Shown here one piece after another: positions 22,533-34,875 of a stretch of 64,000 bases of DNA. The number at the start of each line of letters is the position of its first letter. Position 1 is the stretch's first letter. A program made the position numbers and the translations under genes. This DNA is from Sphagnum compactum (taxonomy: Eukaryota > Bryophyta > Sphagnopsida > Sphagnales), in contig OZ234498.1 in the NCBI GenBank assembly GCA_965153455.1, forward strand, positions 10,354,001-10,418,000. Reading direction: 5' to 3'. The notes beneath the pieces are model-generated. The model saw nothing but the letters and a program-made list of their open reading frames with translations, was not told the DNA's origin and ran no database searches.

Positions 22533-25500
22533 ATGGCCTTCTCCTTCCTGCTCCTACTCGTCGCGCAGTTTCTCCTCCTCGTCGCCTGCACTTCAATTGT
22601 CAATGCTCAATCTTCCAATGCTACTGTAAGTACCAACTCGTCCCTCTCAAACCGTCTCTCTCCAAACTTTTTCTCGTCTTTTTTGGTGTGGATTTATTTG
22701 TTCCAGGGTCAACATGTTTTGTTTGGTATTTGTTCTGGCCGCGACAGTAGTAGTAATAGTGGTAGAAGAAGTAGTAGCCGTTTCTATTATCGTGTTCTTG
22801 TGTCTTGTAATGAAAATCTGCGAAGACGACGATCAGAGTCTTGATCGTCTTTCGATGACAAGAAAGGTGGCCGCTTCAACGCGGCAGCAACCAGTTGAAC
22901 ATCAATAAAATCTTTTTCTTTCTGCTTCGCTCTCGGACAGATACGAATTCGGCGATGATACAAGCAGTTTTGTCCTCTGCTTGACAAACGGACACGCATT
23001 GTCATTCTATTGTTGTTGTTGTACTTGAGCGAAAGAAAGAAAATCAGAGCATTGAAGAAATTTCTCTTCAGAAATGCAATGCAAGTAGCATACCGACTTC
23101 GTCTTGTGCGACGAGAACAGGCAGGTAGACTGGAGAGAGAGGGGAGGAAATTTGACGTTGGATAGTAGTTTCTTTCCCAGACTCCTCCTGAATGGCAGCT
23201 TACCATGAACATGGCGCGATTGATAACTTAGGGTCTCTTTCCATTAGGCTGCTGTGATCACAGCACAATGAACACAGCAGCCTAATGGAAAGCCACTGAC
23301 ATAGGGCCTTGGGTCGGGTTGCAGGGACAGTAGCTTTCCACCATTGGAGAGCTGCAAGTGTGTGAAAATATGTAATTAATCATGTTAGGAAATTCAGGAA
23401 GACATGTTCTCATGTGAAACAAGGGACAGATGTCATTATATGGCAAATCACAGTTTCATTCTCACAGCTTTTGCAATTGAAATTCTTAATTCTCACAGTT
23501 CTTGCAATTGATCGATGCTTGACCAGTAGAGCTGCCAAATGAATGTGACCATAGATAATTGAAGAAACATAATCAGCAGCTGTGATGCCTAATGGAAAGA
23601 TGTCTTTAGCATGGACAATCCGCACAAGAGCGTGTCCCGGGAGTTATCGTGTGCAGATTCCCGAATGTCTTACTGAGTCATTTCATTCGGCAGTTCTTTC
23701 TTTACCGAGATCTCCGACGTCTCAACTTCCGCGCATGACTCAGGCACGGAGTCCGTCGAACTCTCCACAGATTCTGCAAACGAAAGCATTGCTTCACGCA
23801 AAGCTGATATACAAGAAGGGAGATTGCCAAACTCTCGTTGTGATATTCAACAGTGCACAACATCATGGAGCTTGAAGTTCAGTAAGAACAACGTGGTTTC
23901 AGTTTTCCTCTTGTGCGCTATTGCAGGTGTTTTACGAATCTTTTGACAAGAGCTGGAAAGGACGTTGGATTGTTTCTCACAAGGACGAGTTTACAGGTAC
24001 AAGAGGCACGCAACTGATGATGAATATAGTGTTCAAGGTGGGGGGGAAGAGAGAGAAAGAGCACAAGCTTAAACAAAGGGATCAGCAAAAGCTCAAACCT
24101 AAGAGCATAATCCACTACTTGTTCTGATTTAGATCTGCACACCTCGAGACAAATAGGAATTTGTTCGCTGCACAAAGTGTTGCCATCGATATCATATTTT
24201 CCTCACAACAGATTTGACAGAAGAAGATTCTTTCTCTTTTGTCATCAGTATCGAGGGCTTGAACTTCCTCCCTTGTCTCCCTCAACATCGCATTTAGACA
24301 TTGTAACAGGAGAATATATGTCTGCCGCTAATATATCGGCATGAGGAAACACCTGAATGCTAATGTGTGTCAAGCTGTTTTTACAGGTAAGTGGAAATAT
24401 GACAAAAGCTTGGGACATGGAGACTATGGGTTGTTGGTGAGTGAGAAGGCAAAGAAGCATGGAATAGCAGTGACTTTGGCTGAGACAACAATATTGGACC
24501 CAAGTTTTGGCGCAATAGTCCTGCAATACAATTTGCGGTTGCAGAAAGGACTTGAGTGCGGTGGTGCTTACTTGAAATATCTGCAACCACAGGTAGGTCT
24601 GCTCATGATCAACCAAAAACAATTTTCCATCTGCAGCTACAAATGCTTGTCAACTGTTTCAAAGTCTTGTAGCAACTGCCAAGTGGCATGCGAAACCATG
24701 ATGATCTTTCTCAGCTTGCCTGTGGAGCAATCTAGGAAAATCATGTCATAGCAGAGGACAATTGTGCATATGGATTTCAGTACTACAAAAGCTTTTCAAG
24801 ATTAGCATTGTCATAATTCATAGGTTGGTACAAATTTTGGCAATGGCACCACAGAAAGCAGGCTGGACGCTCAGTGACTTTGATAATGGCTCACCATACT
24901 CCATCATGTTTGGTCCTGATAAGTGTGGTCTTACAAACAAAGTGCACTTCATATTCTGCCACAAGAATCCCAAGAGCATGGAATACAGTGAACACCATCT
25001 GAAGGCCCCGCCAGTCCCAAAGATTGACAAGTTCACACATGTCTACTCTGCAATTATCACTCTGAACAACACTCTTCGGATACTGATTGATGGGAAGGAA
25101 GTAAAAACTGCCAATCTGCTTTCCAGCAAAGACTTTGACCCACCTGTGATGCCACAACCAACTCTTCCTGACCCTGACGATAAGAAACCTTCAGATTGGG
25201 ATGACAGAGCGAAAATTCAAGATCCTGAAGCATCAAAACCTGATGACTGGGATGATGATGCACCCCGGGAGATTATTGATGCGGGAGCAGTGAAGCCAGT
25301 GGTGCACACCCTCATACCCTGCTCAAGATCACTCTGTTCTCCAAAGGGCATTTGTCTACATGAACACAGCTGAAATGCATTAAGTCCCATCAAGCAAACA
25401 AAATGATAAGAGCTTTCTTCGATTCTGTCGTTCAACAACTTCACGTTGTCACCATTGCACATCATCTAGCTGAACACAGATCGTGTCAAAGTTAGGGTTC

Positions 25501-27157
25501 ATGAAGAGTTAGATCACAGTCAGTCATGAGCAACAATATTCAGTTGTGACCCAAGCAGCAATTTGATTGTTTTGAACATTATGAAAAACGGTTCAACATG
25601 GCATTTAGATATTGCAGTTGCCTGTGAAGGCAGTACAACCTATTGATTCATGCATGACATGCCTCAATAATTGTTCTTCAATTGATCACTGCAATCTTTC
25701 TCAAATCCAAACACAAACAGGTTTGACAAGGTTCTGGGTGTGTGTGGGCTGACAACAGGGATGGCTGGATGATGAACCAGAAGAAATTGATGACCCAGAG
25801 TCAATCAAGTCAGAGGACTGGAATGATGAAGAAGATGGACAATGGACACCAGCAAAGATTGATAATCCCAAATGTGAGGATGCCCCAGGATGTGGTGAAT
25901 GGAACCCCCCAACTAAACAGAACCCACAATACAAGGGAAAGTGGAAGGCTCCCTTTGTTGAAAACCCTGCTTATAATGGCATTTGGAAGCCACGACAGAT
26001 TCCCAACCCAGACTATTTCACTGTAGAGAAGCTCCATCTGGAGCCAATTTCTGCAATTGGCATTGAGATATGGACAATGCAAGATGGAATACTGTTTGAT
26101 GACATTTTAGTTACACATGATGAGGCTGATGCACAAAAGTACAGAGACAAGACATGGAAACCGAAGTTTGATGCAGAAAAGCAGAGAGAAGCAATGGAAG
26201 ATAAAGAGAATGACATTATGAATGTAAACAGACCACCTCGTAATGTAAAGGTAAGCTTTCCACAAAGAAACCTCAGAGAATACATAAATATGAAGCCATT
26301 TGAGGTGTGATCCTTTCAGTGGGTAAGGGAAGGCAATTTTCTCCTTGCATTACACAGACAACAATGTTGTTTGAACACATGTGTGTCTCTCACCAGGAGT
26401 GGATTTTTGAAACGATGTTCAAAATCGCTGATATTAAATTCCTGGCACCACACAAGCTCTCCATAATCGTAAGAAAAAAATTCTCTCATTACTTCAGCTT
26501 TGTGCAGAAAACTTTGGAAATACAAATATCAGCAGGCAAACAGATTTTGTTTATGAGTTTTGGCTATTGCAATACAACCTTTTAGTTGACTCCACAACAT
26601 CAGACTCTCTTTTGTATTCAAGAACTCAAATCTGCACATTTAGCTTCATGGTTAGAAAAATTGAAACAAACTACTTCAGATAATTTCCATTGTGTTCCAA
26701 CTAACAATCCCATTTCTTCTTCTTCTGTGATCCAGCAATCAGTCAAGAAGCTGGAGGACAATGCTGCTGTGACATTGACTGTTCTTGGAGCAATTCCATT
26801 GCTTCTCACTTCCTTTCTCTACAGTCTTGCACTGGGCAGGAAGCAGAAGGTGAAGTTGCCCCTCACATATGCCCTCAGACTGAATGTCAACCTCATCTCA
26901 AATAAATCATCAGAAATAGCTTCATACTGATCCATGCAGTTGTGCTTAAGTACAAATGTTGTAAGCTCTTCATGGATACATGGTACAGCTCAATATTCAT
27001 CATCAAAGGGAATGCAGGACAGAGAGATACAAACACTCAGACCAGATACAAAAGACCTCCAAGTACCATCCCTTACTTTGGTCCCCTTGTCGAATATCAT
27101 TGACATGTACCCTTAACATCACAGGTGAGGATGGAGAAACTGAAGAAGGAAGAGTAA
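22533..27157 (+). CDS. CNX: Calnexin, ER lectin chaperone, 8 exons
   Basis: Type I ER membrane chaperone that binds monoglucosylated N-glycans on folding glycoproteins. Exons: 22533-22625, 23927-23996, 24387-24592, 24855-25298, 25759-26250, 26397-26468, 26736-26849 and 27125-27157. They give 507 residues. Visible features are a signal peptide to about residue 25, then YESFD and GRWIVSHKDEF. The lectin domain has YGLLVSEKAKK, LECGGAYLKY, PYSIMFGPDKCG and KVHFIFCHKNPK, with the conserved Cys pair. The P-domain follows, with four acidic motif-1 repeats (for example KPSDWDDRAKIQDPEA, KPDDWDDDAP, GWLDDEPEEIDDPE), then four motif-2 repeats (GEWNPPTKQNPQYKGKWKAP, NPAYNGIWKPRQIPNPDYF). After it come IGIEIWTMQDGILFDDI and a TM segment at about 469-492. 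The short cytosolic tail ends in KKEE, a canonical KKXX ER-retrieval signal. Start context is ACCATGG. The last junction has an alternative acceptor (see findings). Confidence 0.93.
22626..23926 (+). other. Long first intron of calnexin
   Basis: A 1.3-kb intron between the signal-peptide exon and the lectin domain, by far the longest in this gene. It contains the perfect inverted repeat at 23237-23292 and several short open frames without recognisable products. First introns of this size often carry regulatory sequence in plants, but nothing specific is seen here. Confidence 0.7.
23237..23292. repeat. Perfect 20-bp inverted repeat, hairpin
   Basis: Arms 23237-23256 and 23273-23292 are exact reverse complements with a 16-nt loop. 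An inner palindrome GCTGTGATCACAGC starts at 23251. The right-arm core GCCTAATGGAAAG recurs once more near 23586. It could be a small foldback element. Confidence 0.85.
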
Positions 27158-27971
27158 CAACACTATGGAACAAGTTGGATGATTTGCACAAGATGATCAG
27201 CATGTGGGAGCTCAAGGCAGTGTGGGGGGGGCCGGTGGGGGAAGTGCTGGTTGTTGATGATCCAAAGGAGCTGTCAGGTGAGATTGAGAAAGATGAGGGA
27301 GATGCATCATGGAACCCCTTGGCACAGAACACAGAAAGAGACATAAAAGGCGGGTTTCAAGCAAATCTACAACAATCCTTGGTTGTAACCCCTGGGTCCG
27401 AGGATACCTCAAAATGGAGGTGGTGGGTGTTGATCACAAAGCTCTAGGTAAGCAGCAACTGTATACACACAAAACATCTCCTCTCTTCTCTTACATTTTG
27501 TAAAATAACAAATAGCTTTGACTTTATAGTTTACACAGCAGGAGGGTGCTCTATTCACCCACTTTGAGCTTTCCAGTAGCTCAAAGTCTCCCCCACTTGA
27601 AGAACACAATTGTAAGTCAATCTTGAAAGTTGTGGAGCTCCATCACAGCAGTGCACCTCGTTATATCTTCAACATCCCATGTATTTAGTCTGGATTTATG
27701 GACTATCTTCTTGGTATTCTTCAAATCTTCCTAGTAACTCTCCTTGATTTATTTTTCATGGCATGTTCATTTGAGAATCTTCAAGACTGACAGTTTTGCA
27801 ACTACATTCACCAATGCTAACTACTGCACAACAAATTCACTTCATTGATTGATGCTCATTCTGAACATTTTGTAGCTTGACAGTGACTATCCTTGGTTCT
27901 CAAGAGTTTTGTTTTTCCATGCTTAACTTGTAGATGTATTGTACAAGTAGATGCTTCTGACACAACCTCTG

Positions 27972-27978
<7 letters not shown>

Positions 27979-28012
<34 letters not shown>
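27979..28012. repeat. (GT)n microsatellite
   Basis: About 16 GT units. Confidence 0.95.
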
Positions 28013-28015
<3 letters not shown>

Positions 28016-28029
28016 TATGTGTGTATTGT

Positions 28030-29350
28030 GATGAGTACTCATGATGAGTACTCAGAACTTAAAGCACATTTATTCAAGATGATATATTGATGTTTAGATT
28101 CAGTATCTGTCGATCTTCATGAAACTATGTATTACTAACTTTCATGCATGAAGTCTATTTTCCTAGATACTAAAATCATCATAATTGTTGGATCAGTTGC
28201 CACTCTCGTAGATCCTGGTAGCTACTTGTCATTGTCCTCTTCAGAAGCCTTCTTATCTTGATGAGTATTCAGAACTTCTATAGACTTACTCAAAAACACA
28301 TATGTTGAAGATGGTGCATTGATGCTTTGCTTGATGATTTGTTGATCTTCATGAAAGTTTGTATTACTAGCTCTTAGGCAAGGCCATGCTCACAGATGCT
28401 AAAATCATCATACATGCTGGGAATCCACTTGGGTCTACTTGAATAAACTTGTGAGAAATCCTTAGATGTATACTTTTAAGGGATAGCTAAAAGTTTAATC
28501 AAAGTAGGTCAAAAACAAAATTGTATGAAAAGAACACTAAAAATAGGTGGTGCGCTTTAAGATTGAACTTTTGAACTACATGAATGTATCAAATGTGACA
28601 TGGAGAAGTTCTTAAAAGAAGAAGATGTATCAACCTCCTTTCTCATTTATTTTTGATCTACTTTTCAAAAATTACGTTGCTATCCAAATTGCACAAAGTA
28701 ACCATTTTCAGATTCTTGAGGAATAATTTATGAACTCCAAACATATGGTGCACATAATATTTGTTTAGGGCATGTTTTACCAAGTTACAAACACAACATG
28801 CATTTTGCATACATGTAGAAACGTATGTTTAAAATGTCTCATAATGTCTAAAGCAACATTTATTTTTATAGGAGCTTCACATTGTTAGTGTGTGTTAATG
28901 CACATGAAAGCTCAAACATTGATAACACATCATTTGACTTGTTTGATTTGAAAAATGCACCAGATCAATCCAAGTAATAAACTTGCAATGAATTATGAAA
29001 ATAATATAATGAATTAAGGATGACCATATATGGGCTATCTAATAAGGTTTGTACATCCAAATAATGACATTACATTGCTAAAAAGCCTAAAAATAAAATC
29101 TACAAAATCTATTTTTACTTGGTGAGAAGGGATGACAAACTAGCTACTTCTTTTGTGCTTGAACCCAAATTTTTTTTACCTTGATGATTACTTCAAAGTT
29201 TTGCAAACTTACTCAAGAAACACATCTTTTGAAGATGGTGTACTGATGCTTAGCTTCATGAGCTTCATGATCTATTGATCTTCATGAAAATTTATATTAT
29301 TAACCTTCACATAAATCTATTTTCAAAAATGTTGAAATCATCATACCTAT
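28030..29350. repeat. Three diverged copies of a ~150-bp module
   Basis: Copies near 28035-28190, 28258-28415 and 29185-29345 share the order 'tgatga.ta.tcagaactt', then 'gaagatg.tg.attgatg.tt', then 'ttgatcttcatgaaa.t', then '.taaaatcatcata'. A 'ttgccactc....tagct.cttgt' block between copies recurs near 30541. No coding content is seen, and the family is unknown. Confidence 0.65.
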
Positions 29351-32048
29351 TAAGGTGAAAGCACAATAAATATACACAAAAAATAGTTTGAAAAGTTGTA
29401 GTCATATTTGTACACATAAATGCAAGAAAGTAAACTAAAAACCTTTTCAATCATTGTCAAATCATCATGGTGTTAAATATTGAGTTTATAGTATGTTGTC
29501 TACAAAGTTTGAAAAATTTAAATATGCTAAAAGTAGTTCAAGAATATTTTTGATATGCACTAGAGGAATTGTGTTCACAAACATTTTTGCATTTGAAGAT
29601 TGATATATTATTACTTTTACTTCAGAAGTTGAAAGTGCATAAGTAAAATTTAATTGGCAGTAACCAAGAAAGTAGAAAATTCGAGAATTTTATCTACTTA
29701 TTTGATTATTCTATTTGTTTAAACAACTTATAAAATAAAACCAAAATATACTTGCATTTTTTAATTTATTTTAAATATGTGATTCTTTAATATCATTGAC
29801 ATAAATTCAAAAAACATGTTCATAGGGTGAAAGCAAGATAAAATATACCAAAAAAATAGATGTCTCCATTTTAACCCTGTGCCTCTCATATAACTACCAT
29901 AAAGTAGCATCAAATTCAGTGAAAGTATGTGTCAAGTAGCATTAGTTGGCATTATTAAGTTTATAAGAATCTAATTTTAAGAAAATTAAAAGCAAATGAA
30001 TTTTAAAAGTAGATAAAAGTACCTTTGAAACCAACTAAAAACTATGTGTTCAAACCTACTTTTTGGTTTAAAAAATTAATGAAATTGATATGTTAAAAGT
30101 TAGGAAATGAAAATCAACATATGTTTTAGCAAGAACTTTTTATAAAAACTTATTTGACACCTACTTAAAACCAAAAGCTCACAGTGAAAAATAAATATCA
30201 AAAACTACTTGTATTTTAAAAAACCTACTTAAAACCTACTTTCAAAGTTTAAAATATGAAAATCAATGCACATTAAGGTAAACATATATCATATTCAATC
30301 ATTGAAATAAACATTCAATGTTCCACAATTCTATAATGGGTTTTGTTATTTTAAATCTATTTGTTCCAGTTTTGACAAGGTAATCAAGTTGTTCACTTTA
30401 TCTTGCTTACACCCCATATTGATCATTGAAATAAATAATATTTTTGAATTTAATATTTTAAAGCTTAATTGATGGTTACTTTACATTTACCTTGACAATG
30501 ATCACAAAGGTTATATTTGATTGTGCTTTCATCCACTAGATCAATTGCCACTCACACAAATTCAAGTAGCTTGTTATCTTTCAATGTTATTTTCCTTGAA
30601 AGTGTTTTCTTCCCTTCTTCACCTTATCCTCCATTCTTGAAAAAATTTATTTTAAACAGATTTGAAATTTTATAGTTTTTTTTCTCACATTGTAACTAGC
30701 TAGCTTAAAAACCATTGGCACCAAGGGAACACCAAGTACGAGGATTACAAAGAAAAAAAATTGAACCAAGTTCTTCTTTTGTCAATATCCTCATCTTCAA
30801 ACCAAACCAATTGTCTACTTTGTTTTGAATTCCAAATTCAAAAAGTTTGACCTTCTAACTTAAAAAAACTTGCTTGCAAAGTTTTTGGGTTGAACTCAGC
30901 ATCTACACATGAATTGCATGTGCTTCTTCACATTAATGAACTAAACAATCAACTTCTTAGAATTTTGTTCAAATCAATTTGCCATGATTTTTATCCTTTT
31001 TTAATTTTCTCTAAATTGTATGTGTACACAATTGGATGAAATAAACTTGGTTGAATTTCTATCCACTAACTTCGAGTCCATTAAATTCTTAATCCATTTT
31101 TTATTACAACTAAATAAATTTTAAATAAATTTTGTATCAAAATAGCTTTTTTTTTTTTCCTTTCTTCCAAAAAATTTCACAAGTTTTATTTCTTTGGATA
31201 TACATGTTAGAAAAGCCCATTATCCTAAGTCGTGACAACTAGAGGCAATTCCACTACATATCCATTATTTTTCAACCTTGCCTAACTTTCTTTAGCTTCT
31301 TATTCTTAGTGTTGCCTCTTATAGATTTATTCAACAATAGCACTAAACGGATGTTTGAAAACACACTTCATATTAGGCAATTGTTACACATGTTGAAAGA
31401 TTCCCCAACATCGTTCCTAATGGCCAACTGTGTTACCGTTCAAAATATTTTCATGTTATGTTTTGTATGTGTGATGACAACCATAGTTATAAGCATTGAC
31501 ATGAGAATGCAGAGCAATGTGGACTATGCACATTGTCATTTTGAGAAACTTCATCAAACATTTTCTCCTTTATTGATTTGAGCTTTGAACTAATATTGAC
31601 GGGTTACTGAGAAAACACCCAATTAGGTATATGAAACTAATGTTATTAATAATTTACTTGTTGATTATTGAATTTTTTATTTGAAACCTGATTAGAGAAC
31701 CTCTTAGATGTTTAATAGAAGGTTATTTATCAAAATCTCTTTATTCTCATATGAGCGATTTAGAGCATCTCTCATACCTTCACCACTTCCACCATGTTTG
31801 TCCAATAATTATTAATTAATTAATTAATTTTTATGATTCCATTTTCAACAAATGGTATATGCCCAAACAGATTCTTTATTTTCATTTAAAAATATATCTT
31901 TTCTGAAAATAATAAATTTTTTTTCTTTTTTGTGAAATTCAAAATTTGTGAAAATAATATAATTAGTGTCCAACTGACCTAGGTACTAACTACTATGGTA
32001 TTTGAGAAAAGAATTCTAGACACATGGCAAGAAGAAGTTTGTGTTATC

Positions 32049-32072
32049 CTCCTCCTCCTCCTCCTCCTCCCT
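32049..32072. repeat. (CTC)n microsatellite
   Basis: About seven to eight CTC units. Confidence 0.9.
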
Positions 32073-32201
32073 TGAGGTTTTGGAAAGGCCAAACACATAA
32101 CTTATCTTTATATCCAGTCAGAAGATGTAGAGATTGAGCCTTGTAGTTTGGAGTTGATGTCTCACAAAATTGAGACAAGATTCATGGGCCCTACTAACTG
32201 G

Positions 32202-32270
32202 AAACCCTAAACCTAAAAACCCTAGACTCTGGACTCTTCTTCTTCTTCTTCTTCTTCTCCTTCTTCTCAC
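32202..32270 (+). promoter_or_regulatory. Telo-box pair followed by (TTC)n tract
   Basis: AAACCCTAA at 32202-32210 and AAACCCTAG at 32217-32225 are followed by a TTC-rich pyrimidine tract (about 32235-32268). Paired telo-boxes plus a pyrimidine leader are a known arrangement in promoters of plant translation-related genes. No gene follows within reach, so this may be an orphan or chance promoter-like piece. Confidence 0.4.
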
Positions 32271-32525
32271 TGGGCAGTTGCTACCAGAATACAATACCCA
32301 ATACACCTCTTCTTCTGTCTACCATCTGTTTGTTTGCACATGATTCCAAAGGAGACAGCAGGATCAGAATCATGCTAGGGTTTATTATTAGAATCCCATT
32401 TGCTTCCTTTATTAGTTAAGGCTTCCAGGCTCCTCTCAGCTTTTTTTAACCTAGCCTATCACCAAGCTTGATTCCTCTTGTCAGTCTAGAAGAGTCCAAA
32501 GTAAGACTTACTAGCTTGTTTTGAT

Positions 32526-32972
32526 TGATTGGGTTGGTTGGATTGGGTTGGGTTTGGGTTGGGTTGGGTTGGATTGGATTGGGTTGGGTTTGGTTGGGTT
32601 GGGTTGGATTGGGTTTGGATTGGATTGGGTTTGGATTGGGTTAGGATTGGGTTGGGTTGGTTTGGATTGGGTTTAGGTTGGGTTGGGTTGGGTTGGATTG
32701 GGTTTGGGTTGGGTTGGATTGGGTTGGATTGGGTTGGGTTTGGGTTGGATTGGGTTGGGTTGGGTTTGGATTGGGTTAGGGTTGGGTTGGATTGGATTGG
32801 GTTTAGGTTGGGTTGGGTTAAGTTGGATTGGGTTTAGGTTGGGTTGGATTGGGTTGGATTGGGTTGGGTTTGGGTTCGATTGGGTTGGGTTTGGATTGGG
32901 TTGGATTGGATTGGGTTGGGTTGGGTTTGGTTTGGTTTGGTTTGGTTTGGGTTGGTTTGGTTTGGTTTGTTT
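32526..32972. repeat. TTGGG/TTGGA satellite, about 450 bp
   Basis: Array built of mixed TTGGG(T) and TTGGA units (period 5-6, with longer tens-of-bases repeats). It is strongly G/T on the plus strand and ends in TTTGG units. Because neither unit makes stops, all forward frames and the minus strand stay open (Gly-Leu-Trp-Val type and Pro-Asn-Gln type peptides). These are artefacts of composition, not genes. The many GGG runs could form quadruplexes. Confidence 0.9.
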
Positions 32973-34740
32973 TGCTGCCAACATTGGTCTGACTGGTGGG
33001 GTTCCCTGACTCTCCACCAGTTATGGATGACTGGTCTTCTCCAACTAGATCCAAATTTTATGGCAAGTCCATGTAAAGTATGAAATTGACAAACTGACAA
33101 AATTTGTTGTGATTTCTAGCACTAGCCTACAACAGAATCTGGTTGTCTTTTCTAAGGCAATGGGTCTTGGCTCGTAACTTTTATGATGTTTTTACACAAA
33201 GTTTTCTTTATGTCCCATGCCTTGAAGGCCAAAATGCCCAAATGAAAAAAAAGATAGAAAATGTCCCAAAACCAATAATTATAAATTTTTTCACACTTCC
33301 ATGGATTGAAGAAAAATTATGACAAGTCCAAAATCTCAAACTAATTTGTATCATTAGTCATCGCCAAGTATAATGAGTGCCTAGTAATATAATACCATAT
33401 TTGCAAGGCCAGTTTGATAGCATGCCACCATATGATCTATAGAAAACCGTCCCAAGCTACCAACCAAGTTCGAATGGAGTTTTGCTCTTTGCTAGGGTTC
33501 ACATTTCAACTATTCAAACTTTGAGGAACGTAAGAGCTCTAGGGCACACAAGAGTTGGGGTGCACTTGCATGAGTAGTGAGATACACAAGTTACAACTTA
33601 CATAGTACACATCATCATGGCTCTAAGGGGACTCTAACTACTATGATATTGTAACTATTGTTAGTGTGATGATAATCTTGGGAGGTCATTATTTTTCGAA
33701 ATTGGGTGAGGAGTAGCTAGAGACACAAAAAGGGAAGAGGGTCATAACAAATTCATAACAAATGTGTGACGTAAACTATGTCAATGTTAAATAATACGTG
33801 TGATATTTATCATACCTAGTTTGACCCACCAATATTTGATGTGATAACATGTGCGTTTTAAAATTTAGCGTCCATCTATGAGGACACTAATATTAAGAAC
33901 GTTGTTATATGATAATATAGTTAGTTTTAGGGATGTATTTTAGGTTAATATGTTTTCCCTTGATGGGGACTCTATTCTTAATAAGATTATTTAACAATAT
34001 GCTACTTTTGAATTTGTTCAAGTGTTCTTCTACCTCTCATGTTTTCCATGGGTTTTGGACATCCCATGTTTGTTTGCCTTCTTTTTGCAATTAGAAATCA
34101 AGGTACCATGACAACAACATTTACCTCATGCAATGTGAAATGAGCTTCTCCTTCTTAAAATGTCTTATATGAAAGACATTCGGTTTGTTGCTCATAAGAA
34201 GAACCCTATTTATAGCTGACCAAGAAGGCAAGGATATTGTGTTTTAGATTCATTATAAGAGTATAATAGCTTAAGGGATTTTGGCCCCTAGGTAATAATA
34301 AATAGGTCTATTTTTATACAAGGATTTTTGAAAGATGGGTTTTTTTGGGCTTGTGTTGAAACTTGAGATTATTTATAGAGTTATAATATCTTGAAGGATT
34401 TGGTTTCTTTTAGAGGATTTTTGGAAGATTAAATTTTTGTATAGTGAAACATTTGAGTTTCCATAATTCTTCTTTCTTTTGCCTTAAGGTGTACAAAGAG
34501 CATTTGCTGCAATTTCCTTTTCCCTTAGTCTGCCCTTTGCCCCCTTTGTTTTCACCTTGGCATTTCTAGACATGTTTGTTACACATGTTTTGGGCAAAGG
34601 GCAGACTGAGAGAAAAAAAAAATTTGCAACTATGGGCATATATAATGTTAGGGCATCCAATATGATGTTTTAATTATGTCCCAATGCCCACCCTTAAAAC
34701 ATGAAACAATAACAATGGGAAAAGACTATTTAAATGTCAT
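32973..34740. other. AT-rich intergenic DNA
   Basis: No frame of note and no recognised element. A T/G-rich repeat of 'ctgccctttgcccc...' appears as an inverted pair at about 34525-34545 and 34592-34612 (a 'gtctgccctttgcc' and 'ggcaaagggcagac' foldback). Confidence 0.4.
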
Positions 34741-34744
34741 CACC

Positions 34745-34830
34745 CTCTCCGGCCAATAATTATGATCAACCAATCAGAAATAAATCATTTTCTTTTATTG
34801 ACCCTTTTGGAGTTATTTATGTCCAAAACT
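34745..34830 (-). repeat. Dispersed MITE-like repeat, copy C (partial)
   Basis: 'atgatcaaccaatcagaaat' near 34772 and the preceding 'caataacaatggga' match the middle of the element at 21970-22330 ('ctgatcaaccaatcagaaat'). It is truncated, with no clear ends. Confidence 0.5.
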
Positions 34831-34875
34831 CCAAACCGTCAATTTCACTACTATTAAGGTCACATATAAAGCACT

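Larger units (their letters stand above)
27158..31600. other. Intergenic, diverged repeats, no supported gene
   Basis: A frame stays open from about 26980 to 27447 past the calnexin stop (discussed in findings). A (GT)n microsatellite lies at about 27979-28010. From 28 kb the DNA is AT-rich with diverged 150-bp repeats. A 90-codon open frame at 31309-31581 resembles nothing known to me. Confidence 0.5.

Noticed and set aside
23582-23875. 97-codon frame inside the first calnexin intron
   Set aside because: No recognised motif, and it is not needed for the calnexin reading frame.
27003-27412. Minus-strand Ser/Pro-rich frames opposite the calnexin 3' end
   Set aside because: Shadow of the plus-strand open frame. 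No independent support.
32529-33100. Several 80-114-codon open frames on both strands
   Set aside because: All come from the TTGGG/TTGGA satellite, which cannot make stop codons.
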